From a virus, in IMG/VR virus record IMGVR_UViG_3300021405_000033, positions 1 through 39,014 of that record: 39,014 nucleotides of DNA; one strand, 5' to 3'. This document shows positions 28,645 to 37,305 of the stretch, piece by piece. A program made the translations under genes and the position numbers. Below the pieces are notes generated by a model, which saw nothing but the letters and a program-made list of their open reading frames with translations, did no database searches and was not told where the DNA came from. The stretch's first letter is position 1. Every line of letters begins with the position of its first letter.

Positions 28645-30260
28645 AGCTCCCTGCCGATCTCATCAAGCGCGAGTTCTTCGTCAACGAGTTGATCGAGAAG
28701 TGCCAGAACACGGTCGAAAGCCGCAAGGCCGACTACTCCAACCTCCGTTCATACTATCTGTTCGGCTCCGGCGCGGAAGATAGCCCGGCACAGTTCAATA
28801 AGATCAATCCGACCATCGATCAATTGATCTCGTTCCTCTATGCTGCCGACACGACGCGCTTCACCATCCATCTGGGCTCGACCGCGCCCAAATCCGAATA
28901 CGACAAGATCGCTGTGCTGAACGATGCGCTCAATGATCGCTGGGCCGACTCCGGCGGAGACTTGCGCTTTCTTTCCGGTCTGGAATGGGCGCTCGCCTAT
29001 AGCTGCACCCACATCAAGCTGATCTGGCGCGATGGCATCCACCCTTACGTGGTTGTGCCGGCCAGTATGGGCGTGTTGCGCGAGGACATCCCCGGCACCG
29101 ACCGGCAGGAAGCGGTGACCCAGGAGTACTACATCACCAAGACCGATCTCTACGACCGGCTGTATTCGCATCCGCGCCGCGAGGACATCGCGCGCCGCCT
29201 TGTCGCATCCCAGCACGCCCCCGAATATATTCCGTCCGGGGTGGACCGCATCATCATGTCCGCGACCGAGCCGAACATCACCGGCAACGTGAACCTCGAC
29301 CTCTACGGCTTCAACCGCATGCAGGCGGAGGTGTCCGAGGATACGATCAAGATGACGGAGGTCTGGGTCTGGGACGACGCCGACCGTGACTATCGCTGTT
29401 TCACCATAGCGGACCCAGGCGTGATCATCTATGACAGGCCGGGCCGCGACATCTACCTCCGCGCCGAGCTTCCCTTCATCCAAATCTGCCCCAACCCGCA
29501 GAACGATTACTACTGGGGCCAGTCCGAGGTTCAAAAGCTCGTCCTGCTCCAGCAGCTCCGCAACAAGCGCATCAACCAGATCGAGAACCTGCTCGAACTC
29601 CAGGTCAAGCCGCCGGGCATGATTACCGGCATGACGGGAATCCCCGACGAGCGTCAGTTCGCCTTCAACCGACCGGGCTCGTGGCTGTCGAACGATATGC
29701 CGGGCGCCAAGATCGACAAACTCGCGCCGGAATTGCCGGACGATCTGTTCAAGGAGATTTCGCAGATAGACGCCATGTTCAACGAGGCGTCCGGAATTGG
29801 CGATGTGCTGCAGGGACGCGGCGAGGCCGGGGTGCGCAGCCAGGGCCATGCCGCGCAGCTCGCCCGCCTGGGCTCGGCCCGCGCCAAGAAGCGCGCGCTA
29901 GTGATCGAGGACTCGCTTTCCAAGATCGCCACGCAGTACATGAAGCTGATGGCGCAGCATGACGCCACCCACTACACCGACGAGAAGGGGGGCAAGTTCA
30001 CCATCGACCAATTCACCAGCGACTACATCGTCAAGGTGGACGCGCACTCCAACTCGCCCATCTTCATGGAGGACAACCGCCAACTCGCCTTCGAGCTTCT
30101 CGACAAGCAGGTGATTGACAAAGAGTCGGTTTTGGATTTGCTTGATCCCCCGATGAAGCAGCTTCTCAAGCGCCGCTTGAAGAAGCAGGAAGATGCAGCA
30201 GCAGCACAGGGAGGCCAACCTGCCCAGCTCAAGTCCATCCAGGGGGGGAAGCGTGGCTGA
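28641..30260 (+). CDS. Portal (head-tail connector) protein, 539 aa
   Basis: Length, acidic-helical composition and place after the terminase fit a podoviral portal, the dodecameric ring through which DNA passes. Recognisable parts are the NKINPTIDQLISFLYAADTTRF region near the N-terminus, the stem/wing segment PFIQICPNPQNDYYWGQSEVQKLVLLQQLRNKRINQIENLL, and the crown-side AGVRSQGHAAQLARLGSARAKKRALVIEDS. The C-terminal barrel is helical and Gln/Lys-rich. The assignment rests on pattern and gene order. Confidence 0.87.
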   Translation: MKLPADLIKREFFVNELIEKCQNTVESRKADYSNLRSYYLFGSGAEDSPAQFNKINPTIDQLISFLYAADTTRFTIHLGSTAPKSEYDKIAVLNDALNDRWADSGGDLRFLSGLEWALAYSCTHIKLIWRDGIHPYVVVPASMGVLREDIPGTDRQEAVTQEYYITKTDLYDRLYSHPRREDIARRLVASQHAPEYIPSGVDRIIMSATEPNITGNVNLDLYGFNRMQAEVSEDTIKMTEVWVWDDADRDYRCFTIADPGVIIYDRPGRDIYLRAELPFIQICPNPQNDYYWGQSEVQKLVLLQQLRNKRINQIENLLELQVKPPGMITGMTGIPDERQFAFNRPGSWLSNDMPGAKIDKLAPELPDDLFKEISQIDAMFNEASGIGDVLQGRGEAGVRSQGHAAQLARLGSARAKKRALVIEDSLSKIATQYMKLMAQHDATHYTDEKGGKFTIDQFTSDYIVKVDAHSNSPIFMEDNRQLAFELLDKQVIDKESVLDLLDPPMKQLLKRRLKKQEDAAAAQGGQPAQLKSIQGGKRG

Positions 30261-30402
30261 CTCCAGCCCCCGCGCCGACCAGCCGAGGGTGTCGGGCGCT
30301 CAGACATCGCCGCGCGATCCGTCTTTCAGTTACCGGGTGACCGGGGTAAAGTCCGTCTCACGCGCTGCGCCGCGCGCGCCGCGCAGAGAGATACGTTCTT
30401 GA
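30253..30402 (+). CDS. Arg/Ser-rich small protein, 49 aa
   Basis: GTG 30253 follows AGGGGGGGAAGC and overlaps the portal stop by eight bases. The product is disordered and basic (ADSSPRADQPRVSGAQ ... SRAAPRAPRREIRS). The initiation site is strong, but composition is close to what chance would give in GC-rich DNA. Confidence 0.45.
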   Translation: MADSSPRADQPRVSGAQTSPRDPSFSYRVTGVKSVSRAAPRAPRREIRS

Positions 30403-30438
30403 TGGGGACCAACCATCAACAGGAAAGGAGGGCATCCC

Positions 30439-30480
30439 ATGAAACGCAAGCACCGCCGGGGTCGCAAGGGTAAGCGCTAA
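30439..30480 (+). CDS. 13-residue basic micropeptide ahead of terminator
   Basis: A near-perfect Shine-Dalgarno (AGGAAAGGAGGG) stands eight bases before ATG 30439. The peptide MKRKHRRGRKGKR has nine Lys/Arg residues and one His, then TAA, and a terminator follows within 35 bases. The combination of the strongest ribosome site in the window and a tiny basic product suggests either a real peptide (RNA or DNA binder) or a leader that sets translation-dependent termination. Confidence 0.5.
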   Translation: MKRKHRRGRKGKR

Positions 30481-30511
30481 CTCACGGGGCTTTTAAGCCT
30501 CACCCCATAAG

Positions 30512-30545
30512 ACCCCGCTGGTCCTACCCGGCGGGGTTTTTGTTT
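30512..30545 (+). terminator. Rho-independent terminator after portal region
   Basis: The stem ACCCCGC (30512-30518) pairs with GCGGGGT (30531-30537), with a twelve-base loop, followed by TTTT and TGTTT. A second weaker hairpin, GGGGC-ttttaa-GCCTC, lies just before it (30486-30501). It separates the terminase-portal unit from the scaffold-capsid unit. Confidence 0.85.
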
Positions 30546-30566
30546 GGCAACGACGCCGTTTGCCTC

Positions 30567-30601
30567 GCGTCAACTTGACGCACCTCAAAATCTGGTATCT
30601 A
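30567..30601 (+). promoter_or_regulatory. Palindrome with promoter-like sequence before capsid genes
   Basis: A perfect palindrome, GCGTCAA-C-TTGACGC (30567-30581), contains TTGACG (30575-30580), followed 15 bases later by TATCTA (30596-30601). The spacing is shorter than ideal. It lies between a terminator and the first gene of the head unit, where a promoter is expected. The GTCAA/TTGAC arms also occur in the control regions near 12526 and 18596. Confidence 0.45.
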
Positions 30602-30635
30602 CCTCCCACTCGGTGTCCATGATTGGAACTGAGCG

Positions 30636-31112
30636 TTGCCGCCCAATATCCCGCCCGACCGGCTAAAGGCCATGCTTTCCCAGGACGCGGACAACGCCGC
30701 GCCCGGAGCCGCGACACCCCCCGATCTCCCCGCCGGCCCGATGGCCGCCCCCATGTCCACGCCCGAACCAAAGATGGGCAACAAGGAGGGTGCGCTGGTC
30801 CACCTTGGCATGGCGCTCGACCTGATCGAGCAAGCCATTCCCGGCCTGGGCTCCGAATCCCCCGAAGGCAAGCAGGCGCAAGCCGCCATGCGCGCGCTCT
30901 CCGGCGTGCTGGGGGCCAAGCGGCCCCGCACCGACGAACTTCAGCCTGCCGAAATCATGCAATTGCTGGGGTCACTCCCCCAAGCCGGAAATGTGACGCC
31001 CGAAGTGGCCGCCGTGCTCGGCCCGCGTCCCGGCCAGAACAAACCGCCCCTTCCCGCACCGCCCCCGCCGCCCGGTGGTGGTGCGCCCCCGCCAATGCCC
31101 GCAGCCGCATAA
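30636..31112 (+). CDS. Pro/Ala-rich head-assembly candidate, 158 aa
   Basis: TTG 30636 gives MPPNIPPDRLKAMLSQ; ATG 30672 with AAAGG upstream is an alternative start. The ends are Pro-rich and disordered (PPLPAPPPPPGGGAPPPMP), with a helical core of about 60 residues (GALVHLGMALDLIEQAIPGLG ... AQAAMRALSGVLG). It could be a minor scaffold or head protein. No family is recognised. Confidence 0.62.
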   Translation: MPPNIPPDRLKAMLSQDADNAAPGAATPPDLPAGPMAAPMSTPEPKMGNKEGALVHLGMALDLIEQAIPGLGSESPEGKQAQAAMRALSGVLGAKRPRTDELQPAEIMQLLGSLPQAGNVTPEVAAVLGPRPGQNKPPLPAPPPPPGGGAPPPMPAAA

Positions 31113-31123
31113 GGAGAACGCAG

Positions 31124-31312
31124 ATGGACCTGTTCAAACCCCGTGGTGCCGCCACCGTCCGCCGCCCCACCGACAACAACCAGAAGAACGGCCAGATCGT
31201 GAATACGCCGCGCTTCTCCGAGTTCGGCGGCCTGTCCAACGCCAGCAAGGTCGGTCCGAAATCGACCTACCACAATCTGTCGAAGCCCGGCGACACCAAG
31301 AAGGTGATCTGA
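31124..31312 (+). CDS. Small basic head-region protein, 62 aa
   Basis: ATG 31124 follows AAGGAGAACGCAG; a long upstream frame is a shadow. The product is polar and basic (FKPRGAATVRRPTDNNQKNG). No function is recognised. It lies between the Pro-rich protein and the probable scaffold. Confidence 0.65.
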   Translation: MDLFKPRGAATVRRPTDNNQKNGQIVNTPRFSEFGGLSNASKVGPKSTYHNLSKPGDTKKVI

Positions 31313-31313
31313 C

Positions 31314-31850
31314 ATGGCCGCGACCTTGGAAGATTTGGGCCAGGACCAGATCAACGAACTGGCGCTGCTCGCCCGCGAACTGTCGGACAATCCCGATACC
31401 CGCCCGGATTTTCTCCGCGGCATGAAGAAGATTCGGCCCGGCACTCCGGTCCCCGAACTGGAACTGGACGATCGCTTGGCGGCAGCCCGCAAGGAAAACA
31501 CCGACGCACTCGCGGCCCTTCAGAACAAGTTGGCCGAGCGCGATCTGCGCGACGAACTCACCCGGCGCCGTACCGCCATCAAGACCGAGCGCAATCTCTC
31601 GGACACCGATGTGGAGGCAATCGAGAAAGTGATGCTCGACAAGGGCATCCAGAATCACGAAGCCGCTGCGGATTATTGGGACTGGATGCGGCAGGCTGCG
31701 AAGCCCACACCGGCCGCCTACGACCGCAGCTTTCTCAACAAGGAAAACCGCACGGTTCTCTCGGACTATTGGAAGAACCCCGCTGCTGCGGCGCGCGCCA
31801 ATGCAGCGGACGCGATCAACGATTTCAAGAAGCAAAACAGGATCGGATGA
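31314..31850 (+). CDS. Probable scaffolding protein, 178 aa
   Basis: The product is highly charged and helical. The N-terminal half is acidic ([22 protein letters not shown]), a coiled-coil-like middle has [28 protein letters not shown], and the C-terminus is basic ([10 protein letters not shown]). This charge pattern, with a positive C-terminal helix to bind coat subunits, and the place between portal and capsid fit a scaffold. It ends overlapping the HNH gene ATG. Confidence 0.7.
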   Translation: MAATLEDLGQDQINELALLARELSDNPDTRPDFLRGMKKIRPGTPVPELELDDRLAAARKENTDALAALQNKLAERDLRDELTRRRTAIKTERNLSDTDVEAIEKVMLDKGIQNHEAAADYWDWMRQAAKPTPAAYDRSFLNKENRTVLSDYWKNPAAAARANAADAINDFKKQNRIG

Positions 31851-32416
31851 AAATCCACCCCTCACATAGCCGAGTGCGCACTTTCGTCGCGCGGACCTGC
31901 CAGAGATGCGGGGAAGAATTTGGCGTCCCCAAGCATCGGGAGAACGCTAGATTTTGCTCGATTCAGTGCCGGGGGGCGATCAAGATCGTCAAGCCATGCT
32001 CTGACTGCGGCGTGGAGGTCAGGCGCTATCCCGTTCACGTTGCGCGCGGTCAGGATAAGTTTTTCTGCAACAGCAAGTGCTATTCGTCCTGGCGCAGAAA
32101 GCAGCCGGGAAAGCCCAATAAGCAGGGCTATATCGTGCGCAATCTCACGGGCACTCAAAAGAAAGAGCATCGGCGCGTGATGGAAGAAAGCATCGGGCGC
32201 CCCCTGTTCGCGCACGAGACTGTGCATCACAAAAACGGCTTCCGGGACGACAATCGGATTGAAAACTTAGAGCTTTGGTCCAAGAGCCAGCCCTATGGGC
32301 AGCGCGTCGAGGACAAGATTTCGTGGGCCAAGCGGTTCCTCGAAGAACAGGGATATCGAGTTGAAGTGGGGACTTCGACAAAAGCGGACGCCATTGTGCT
32401 TCGCTTGGTGAAGTAA
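31847..32416 (+). CDS. HNH homing endonuclease with two zinc clusters, 189 aa
   Basis: Two four-Cys clusters (C18, C21, C37, C41 and C51, C54, C74, C78) precede the HNH core [29 protein letters not shown] (about 124-152; H127/H128, N140). This is a common free-standing phage homing endonuclease type, with the zinc clusters for DNA binding. It sits between scaffold and capsid genes and starts in the scaffold stop codon (ATGA). It is probably an invader with no role in the virion. Confidence 0.9.
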   Translation: MKIHPSHSRVRTFVARTCQRCGEEFGVPKHRENARFCSIQCRGAIKIVKPCSDCGVEVRRYPVHVARGQDKFFCNSKCYSSWRRKQPGKPNKQGYIVRNLTGTQKKEHRRVMEESIGRPLFAHETVHHKNGFRDDNRIENLELWSKSQPYGQRVEDKISWAKRFLEEQGYRVEVGTSTKADAIVLRLVK

Positions 32417-32426
32417 GGAGATCACA

Positions 32427-33437
32427 ATGCCCATTGGTGGCGGCATACTGCCAGCGTCAAATACCCAGCAATATCAAGAGCTTACGTACGTCACGAGAAG
32501 GGCTTTTATTCCTAAGATGGTGGTGCAAATTTACAACAGCACCCCATTGATGGCCGCGCTGCTTGCGAACTCGCAATCTGCTTCCGGCGGCGTGTCGTCC
32601 GTGACCGCTCCGGTTCAGGGCGCGCCCTTCGTCAACACGCAATGGTCGGACTACTCCGGCTCATTCGCGCAACCGGCGGTTCAGCAGGGCGCCTACAACG
32701 CGGAGTTCAATCTCAAGCTGATGATCGCGCCCGTGCCGTTCCTCGGCATGGAAGGGGCGGTGCAACAGGACTTCGCGATTATCCCGCTGATCGAAGCCCG
32801 CATGAACGACGCCACCAACGGAATGATGGACACGGCCGCGACCGCACTGTTCAACAACACCACCAACGGCCAGGAGTTCATCGGCCTTCCGGGCGCGGTG
32901 GACGACGGCACCACGCTTGCCACCTACGGCAATATCAATCGCACCACCAACACTTGGTGGAAGTCCAAGCTCTACAACGCCACCGGCGTCAATCCCACCC
33001 GCCAGAATGTTCTCCAATATATCTCCGGCACGGTGAAGAACGGCGCGGAAGTGCCGACCTTCGGCGTCTGCGGCTTCGGCACCTGGACGCTTCTCGCCCA
33101 GGACTATGTGGGCCAGGAGCAGTATGTCATCACCCCCGGCTCCGGTTTCGACGACACGGCCAACGGCCCGCAAGCCGCCTTCCGCGCCTTGATGGTGGCG
33201 GGCGTGCCGATCTATCCCGATCCTTACTGCCCGGAGGGCTCGCTCTACCTGCTCAACTCGAACTACCTATCGCTCTATGTCCACGATCAGGGCAGCTTCG
33301 TGTTCACCGGGTTCGAGTCCACCCTGCCGAACTGGCAGATTGGTTATGTCGGCGCGGTCATCCTGATTGCCGAACTGGTTTCCACCAAGCCCAAGTCCAT
33401 GACGCAGGTCACGGGCTACAACTCCGTTTCGATTTGA
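32427..33437 (+). CDS. Major capsid protein, 336 aa
   Basis: TAAGGAGATCACA provides a strong start. The product has HK97-fold character: an N-terminal extended arm, a long helix region (EARMNDATNGMMDTAATALFNNTTNG), mixed alpha/beta P-domain parts (VPTFGVCGFGTWTLLAQDYVGQEQYVI) and a C-terminal beta/A-domain (GVPIYPDPYCPEGSLYLLN). Length is normal for a podoviral coat. Gene order portal, scaffold, capsid supports it. Confidence 0.85.
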   Translation: MPIGGGILPASNTQQYQELTYVTRRAFIPKMVVQIYNSTPLMAALLANSQSASGGVSSVTAPVQGAPFVNTQWSDYSGSFAQPAVQQGAYNAEFNLKLMIAPVPFLGMEGAVQQDFAIIPLIEARMNDATNGMMDTAATALFNNTTNGQEFIGLPGAVDDGTTLATYGNINRTTNTWWKSKLYNATGVNPTRQNVLQYISGTVKNGAEVPTFGVCGFGTWTLLAQDYVGQEQYVITPGSGFDDTANGPQAAFRALMVAGVPIYPDPYCPEGSLYLLNSNYLSLYVHDQGSFVFTGFESTLPNWQIGYVGAVILIAELVSTKPKSMTQVTGYNSVSI

Positions 33438-33447
33438 GGAGGGACCG

Positions 33448-33783
33448 ATGAGCACAGGTATCAACAAAATCAATCTCGCCGGCGCCAACCTCACCACCAA
33501 CACGGCGGGCGCCTACTGGCAGAATGCCAATATCGTGGTCAACACGGCGGGAGCCAATCTCAATACCATCATCCCGATTGGCCTCTATTACGCCAACACG
33601 CCGTCCAACTGCTCGATCCTTGGCAATCTCAACACCGGGTCCAATCTCACGCTTGTGGCGGCGAACACCGTTGGGCTGCTGTGGTCGGACGGCTCCAGCG
33701 TGTTTGCCAACACCACCACCAACGGCACGCTGGTCCTGGTCACGGTGAACAGCGGCTTCAATGTCCTTGGCACGTTTGCGTGA
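33448..33783 (+). CDS. Head decoration-type protein, 111 aa
   Basis: GAGGAGGGACCG precedes ATG 33448, one of the strongest sites in the window, as expected for an abundant virion protein. The product is Asn/Thr/Gly-rich beta (GANLTTNTAGAYWQNANIVVNTAGANLNTI) with an internal repeat, NTAGA(Y/N), in the first third. It probably decorates or cements the head. Confidence 0.68.
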   Translation: MSTGINKINLAGANLTTNTAGAYWQNANIVVNTAGANLNTIIPIGLYYANTPSNCSILGNLNTGSNLTLVAANTVGLLWSDGSSVFANTTTNGTLVLVTVNSGFNVLGTFA

Positions 33784-33791
33784 GGTGAAAA

Positions 33792-34247
33792 ATGGCCTCG
33801 GATAATTCCGTTCATTCCAGAACGCCGAAAGCGTTCGGAGACTACACACTGGCGGCAGGCCGGGGCGTCAACATCGCCGCGACCGGAAACGCCATTGTCT
33901 CTTTGCCGTTTCTCGACGGAGGCCTGACCAATAGCGGGAGCAACGTCACCAGCGGCGCATGCACCATCCGGCGTATAACCGTTGGCAACTACAGCTCGGG
34001 AAATTGCGCCGCTCTGAATGTGTCCGTGGGCTGGACCAATGACGGCGGAAATCTCGTCGCGGCGGCCCAACTTCTCACTTCGATCACCGCCAACAATCAG
34101 TGGCAGGATCTGACGCTCAACGCCACCGGGAACAACACGTTCCTGAACGGCAACGTGTCATCCGTGCTTTATCTCAACGTGGTGGCGAACGCGGTGGCGA
34201 ACGGAACCATCGACGTTCTCGTTCAGGGACAGACTTTCAGATCGTAA
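33792..34247 (+). CDS. Beta-rich structural protein, 151 aa
   Basis: ATG 33792 follows GAGGTGAAA. The product is mostly beta strands with Asn/Thr/Val (CTIRRITVGNYSSGNC, SSVLYLNVVANAVANGTIDVLVQG). It is composed like the preceding decoration protein and is probably a second head or neck component. No family is named. Confidence 0.66.
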   Translation: MASDNSVHSRTPKAFGDYTLAAGRGVNIAATGNAIVSLPFLDGGLTNSGSNVTSGACTIRRITVGNYSSGNCAALNVSVGWTNDGGNLVAAAQLLTSITANNQWQDLTLNATGNNTFLNGNVSSVLYLNVVANAVANGTIDVLVQGQTFRS

Positions 34248-34258
34248 AGGGGACTATC

Positions 34259-34603
34259 ATGGACATCACCGTCACCAACCACTCCGGCAAGGAATTGGTT
34301 GGGCGCTTCAACAGTCAGGACTACCATTTCCCGGTCAAGAAGCCTGTAAGTGTGCCCGATGTTGCGGCTCGTCATATCCTTGGCTACGGCCTGCCCGTGG
34401 CCGGCAAGGAGCGCGCCGTGATCGCCATGGGCTGGTCCAAGATGTCCACCGATATGCCGGAAGCGCTCGCCCGCTTGGCGAAATTCCATTTCGAGCCGCC
34501 CGAAAACCCGCGCCCCGGTAACGTCCCCTCCGGAGTGGGTCCGCGCATCCCCCTGCAGGCATCGAAAGATGAGGCAGGGGGAAAGCTCCTCTTGGCGGAG
34601 TAG
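34259..34603 (+). CDS. Structural/head-completion candidate, 114 aa
   Basis: ATG 34259 follows AAAGGGGACTATC. The N-terminal half is beta (DITVTNHSGKELVGRFNSQDYHFP), the middle helical (PEALARLAKFHFEPPENP), and the C-terminus polar. It sits between capsid accessory genes and the adaptor. No family is recognised. Confidence 0.66.
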   Translation: MDITVTNHSGKELVGRFNSQDYHFPVKKPVSVPDVAARHILGYGLPVAGKERAVIAMGWSKMSTDMPEALARLAKFHFEPPENPRPGNVPSGVGPRIPLQASKDEAGGKLLLAE

Positions 34604-34614
34604 GGGAACCATGA

Positions 34615-35271
34615 ATGGCGGCAGCGACACAGACGCTTCAGGGGTACATTAACACCTGCCGCATGATCCTGCATGACGCCAATGCAGCATTCTATTCCAA
34701 CGCCCAACTGACCCAGTTCATCAACGACGCGCGCTACCGTCTGGTGCGCGATTCCGGTTGCTTGCGCGCCTACCAGACCTCCAGTGTCGTGAACGGGCAG
34801 GAGGTCTATCAGTTCTCGTCTCTGCCGCAGGGCAATGTCACCTACGACATCATGAACATCAACCTGATTTGGGGTAACAGCCGCGTCCCGCTTTATTACC
34901 TGCCGTGGACGGACTTCAACGCCAAACTGCGCTATTGGACGAATTATATCGGCCGCCCGATTGCGTACTCGATGTATGACTCTTCGACCTCGTTCTATAT
35001 CGGCCCGGTGCCGGATCAGACCTATCCCATCGAACTCGATACGGTCATCTTGCCCACGCCGCTCGTCAATTTGACGGACGTGGATACTATCCCGGACAAT
35101 TATATATCGCCGGTTCCGTACTATGCCGCGCATCAGGCCAAGTTCATGGAGCAGGCGTATGGCGAAAGCGAAATCTTCCGCAACCAATATCTGCAGAAGA
35201 TGCAGAACGTGATCGCCACCAGCTATCAGCGCCGCATCTTCAGCCCCTATGTTCAGCCGGTCGTGGGGTGA
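34615..35271 (+). CDS. Head-tail adaptor (gp4/DUF6682-like), 218 aa
   Basis: ATG 34615 follows TAGGGGAACC. The N-terminal helix pair LQGYINTCRMILHDANAAFYSNAQLTQFINDARYRL is the typical start of podoviral adaptor proteins that sit under the portal ring. A beta middle (VYQFSSLPQGNVTYDIMNI) and a C-terminal helix follow. It seals the head after packaging. The call is from pattern and from its place ahead of the gp10-like protein. Confidence 0.76.
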   Translation: MAAATQTLQGYINTCRMILHDANAAFYSNAQLTQFINDARYRLVRDSGCLRAYQTSSVVNGQEVYQFSSLPQGNVTYDIMNINLIWGNSRVPLYYLPWTDFNAKLRYWTNYIGRPIAYSMYDSSTSFYIGPVPDQTYPIELDTVILPTPLVNLTDVDTIPDNYISPVPYYAAHQAKFMEQAYGESEIFRNQYLQKMQNVIATSYQRRIFSPYVQPVVG

Positions 35272-35274
35272 TCC

Positions 35275-37305
35275 ATGGCAGGGAAGAACAATCCCAACAC
35301 CTCCGAGACGCCTAAGCAGTATCACGTCTCCAAGGCGTTCAAGTCGATGAACACCAAGGCGCATCGGACTGCTATCGACCAGGATGAGTTTTCGATGCTC
35401 TACAATGTTCAGCCCATCGGGCCGGGCAATCTGCGCGTCAACCCTGGACCATTGCGGGCGCAATCCAATGCCTCCGCCAATGTCGTGTTCACCAGCAACG
35501 TCTCCACCATGACCAGCGTGGATCTGAGAGGAAACACGTTCATCTCCGGGTTTCTGAGCAATGGCGCGGCGCAGAACTACGATGTCAACAACGGCAACGT
35601 AATCACGATTGCCGCGAACGGCACATTCTCCGCCAGCAACGTCACCGCCGCGTCCTTCAACCAGCAATATGAGATCATCGGCGATCCGTCCAAGGGCGTG
35701 TTTGTCTATGACGGCAATGTGACCGTGCAGCTGGGCGCGGGCGGCGCTATCGGCATGGTCAATGTCGGCACCAATTATGCCAACACGCCCGCCGTTACGG
35801 TGAGCGCGCCCGACCAACCGGGCGGCATCCAAGCCGCCGCGGAGGCGGTACTGGTCGGCAATGTTGTGAGCGAGGTCGTTTGGACGCAGCCCGGAACCGG
35901 GTACACCAAGCCGCCCGTGCTGACTTTGGTCGGCGGCGGCGGCAGTGGTGCACAAGCAGCCGCGTCTCTGCTTAGTTTCCGCATCGGCCAGGTTTTCTAC
36001 GAAATCCTCAACGGCGGTCAGAACTTTACCCACGCCAACGTCTCGGTGACGGGCGGGGGCGGGGACGGAACCGCCAACGCCATCGGCATCGTTTCCAACG
36101 GGACCATAATTGACATCATCCCGCAGAATCTGGGCAACGGCTACACCAACACCGCCAATCTTATCGTGAACATATCTGGCGATGGCTCCAACGCTCAAGT
36201 CGCGGCGTTCGTGGAAAGCAATTTGGTGACGGATGTCGCCACCTATGCGGGCCGAACCTGGGTCAGCCAGGGCCGCCAACTGATCTACTCCGGCGCCACC
36301 AACTTCAATGACTTCACCGGCATTTCGGCGGGCAGTTTCTACGTCACCGACAACACGCTACAGGGCAATATCCTGGGCATGCTGGTGGCGAATAATTTCC
36401 TCTATTTCTATAGCGTGGATTCGTTCAACATCATCAGCGATGTGCTGGTGAACTCGAACGGCACCACCAATCTCACCAACACGAATATCTCCGCCTCCAT
36501 CGGCACCAATCTGCCGTTCTCGGTTTTCCCGTACTACCGCTACGTCATGATGATGAACCAGTACGGCGTGTACGGCCTTATCGGCTCGACGATGGTCAAG
36601 CTGTCCGACGCGCTCGATGGCCTTTACCCGATGATCGACTTCACCAAGCAAGTGACAGCGGGCCAAGTCGTCATCAACAATATCATCTGCGCGTGTTTCA
36701 ACTTTTTCGTTTCGGGATACACCGCGCCGCCGGGCGTGACACTTTCTGCCGGGTATTACCAGGCAGTGTTCTTCGACAAGAAATGGTTTCTCACCGAACA
36801 ATCCTCCATGAATTTTGTCACTGGCTCTCCAATAGGAGGGACCCTTGGGATCTATGGTGCAAGTGGGGCAAATCTATTCCGGCTATATTCTGATACGTCG
36901 GCCAATGCGATTTCATCCATCGTGCAGACTGCGCTCTGGCCCATGTCTGACCCGATACGTGACAAGCAGGTGCTCCGCTTTGGCTTCGAGGCAGAAGTCC
37001 CAGTCGGCGGTGGCATTGTGAACGTCACCGTCGATAATCCCACCAATGCCAGTCCATCATACGCGTTCGGAAGCGTAGCGGTGCCTTGGATCAATCAGTT
37101 CGGCGCGGTGATCCCGTGGGTGAATAGCTCGAATAACATCATCCCATGGGCCGGTGGCGTCGGTGGCTATCAACTTTATAACTCGATTGGCGATCAGATG
37201 GGACAATGGGGCAAGTATGTGGGTCTGACCATGGTCAGCAATACGGCAAACTTGGTCTATAATACATTCGAGATGGAATCCGAACTCAGGGCACGGTGGC
37301 GTTAA
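35275..37305 (+). CDS. Tail tube/DNA-stabilisation (gp10-like) protein with inserted repeats, 676 aa
   Basis: The N-terminus VSKAFKSMNTKAHRTAIDQDEFSMLYNVQPIGPGNLRVNPG matches the pattern of gp10-like packaged-DNA stabilisation or tail tubular B proteins that form the short tail nozzle. Four modules of about 40 residues, each with a GYT..P.V.V.GGGG.GA.A core, are inserted near residues 160-320. The rest is Asn/Thr/Ile beta structure. It starts four bases after the adaptor gene. Confidence 0.8.
   Translation: MAGKNNPNTSETPKQYHVSKAFKSMNTKAHRTAIDQDEFSMLYNVQPIGPGNLRVNPGPLRAQSNASANVVFTSNVSTMTSVDLRGNTFISGFLSNGAAQNYDVNNGNVITIAANGTFSASNVTAASFNQQYEIIGDPSKGVFVYDGNVTVQLGAGGAIGMVNVGTNYANTPAVTVSAPDQPGGIQAAAEAVLVGNVVSEVVWTQPGTGYTKPPVLTLVGGGGSGAQAAASLLSFRIGQVFYEILNGGQNFTHANVSVTGGGGDGTANAIGIVSNGTIIDIIPQNLGNGYTNTANLIVNISGDGSNAQVAAFVESNLVTDVATYAGRTWVSQGRQLIYSGATNFNDFTGISAGSFYVTDNTLQGNILGMLVANNFLYFYSVDSFNIISDVLVNSNGTTNLTNTNISASIGTNLPFSVFPYYRYVMMMNQYGVYGLIGSTMVKLSDALDGLYPMIDFTKQVTAGQVVINNIICACFNFFVSGYTAPPGVTLSAGYYQAVFFDKKWFLTEQSSMNFVTGSPIGGTLGIYGASGANLFRLYSDTSANAISSIVQTALWPMSDPIRDKQVLRFGFEAEVPVGGGIVNVTVDNPTNASPSYAFGSVAVPWINQFGAVIPWVNSSNNIIPWAGGVGGYQLYNSIGDQMGQWGKYVGLTMVSNTANLVYNTFEMESELRARWR
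35740..36230 (+). repeat. Four tandem 40-residue beta modules within the gp10-like gene
   Basis: The modules begin near IGMVNVGTNYANTP, VSEVVWTQPGTGYTKPP, QVFYEILNGGQNFTHAN and IIDIIPQNLGNGYTNTA. Each ends in a Gly-rich turn and an Ala-rich strand (GIQAAAEAV, GAQAAASLL, GTANAIGIV, SNAQVAAFV). Similarity is at protein level only. Confidence 0.8.

Noticed and set aside
34384-36279. A 631-codon open frame on the minus strand across adaptor and tail genes
   Set aside because: The plus-strand genes there have clear starts, family patterns and fixed gene order. The reverse frame is a shadow of GC-rich third positions and has no initiation signal.
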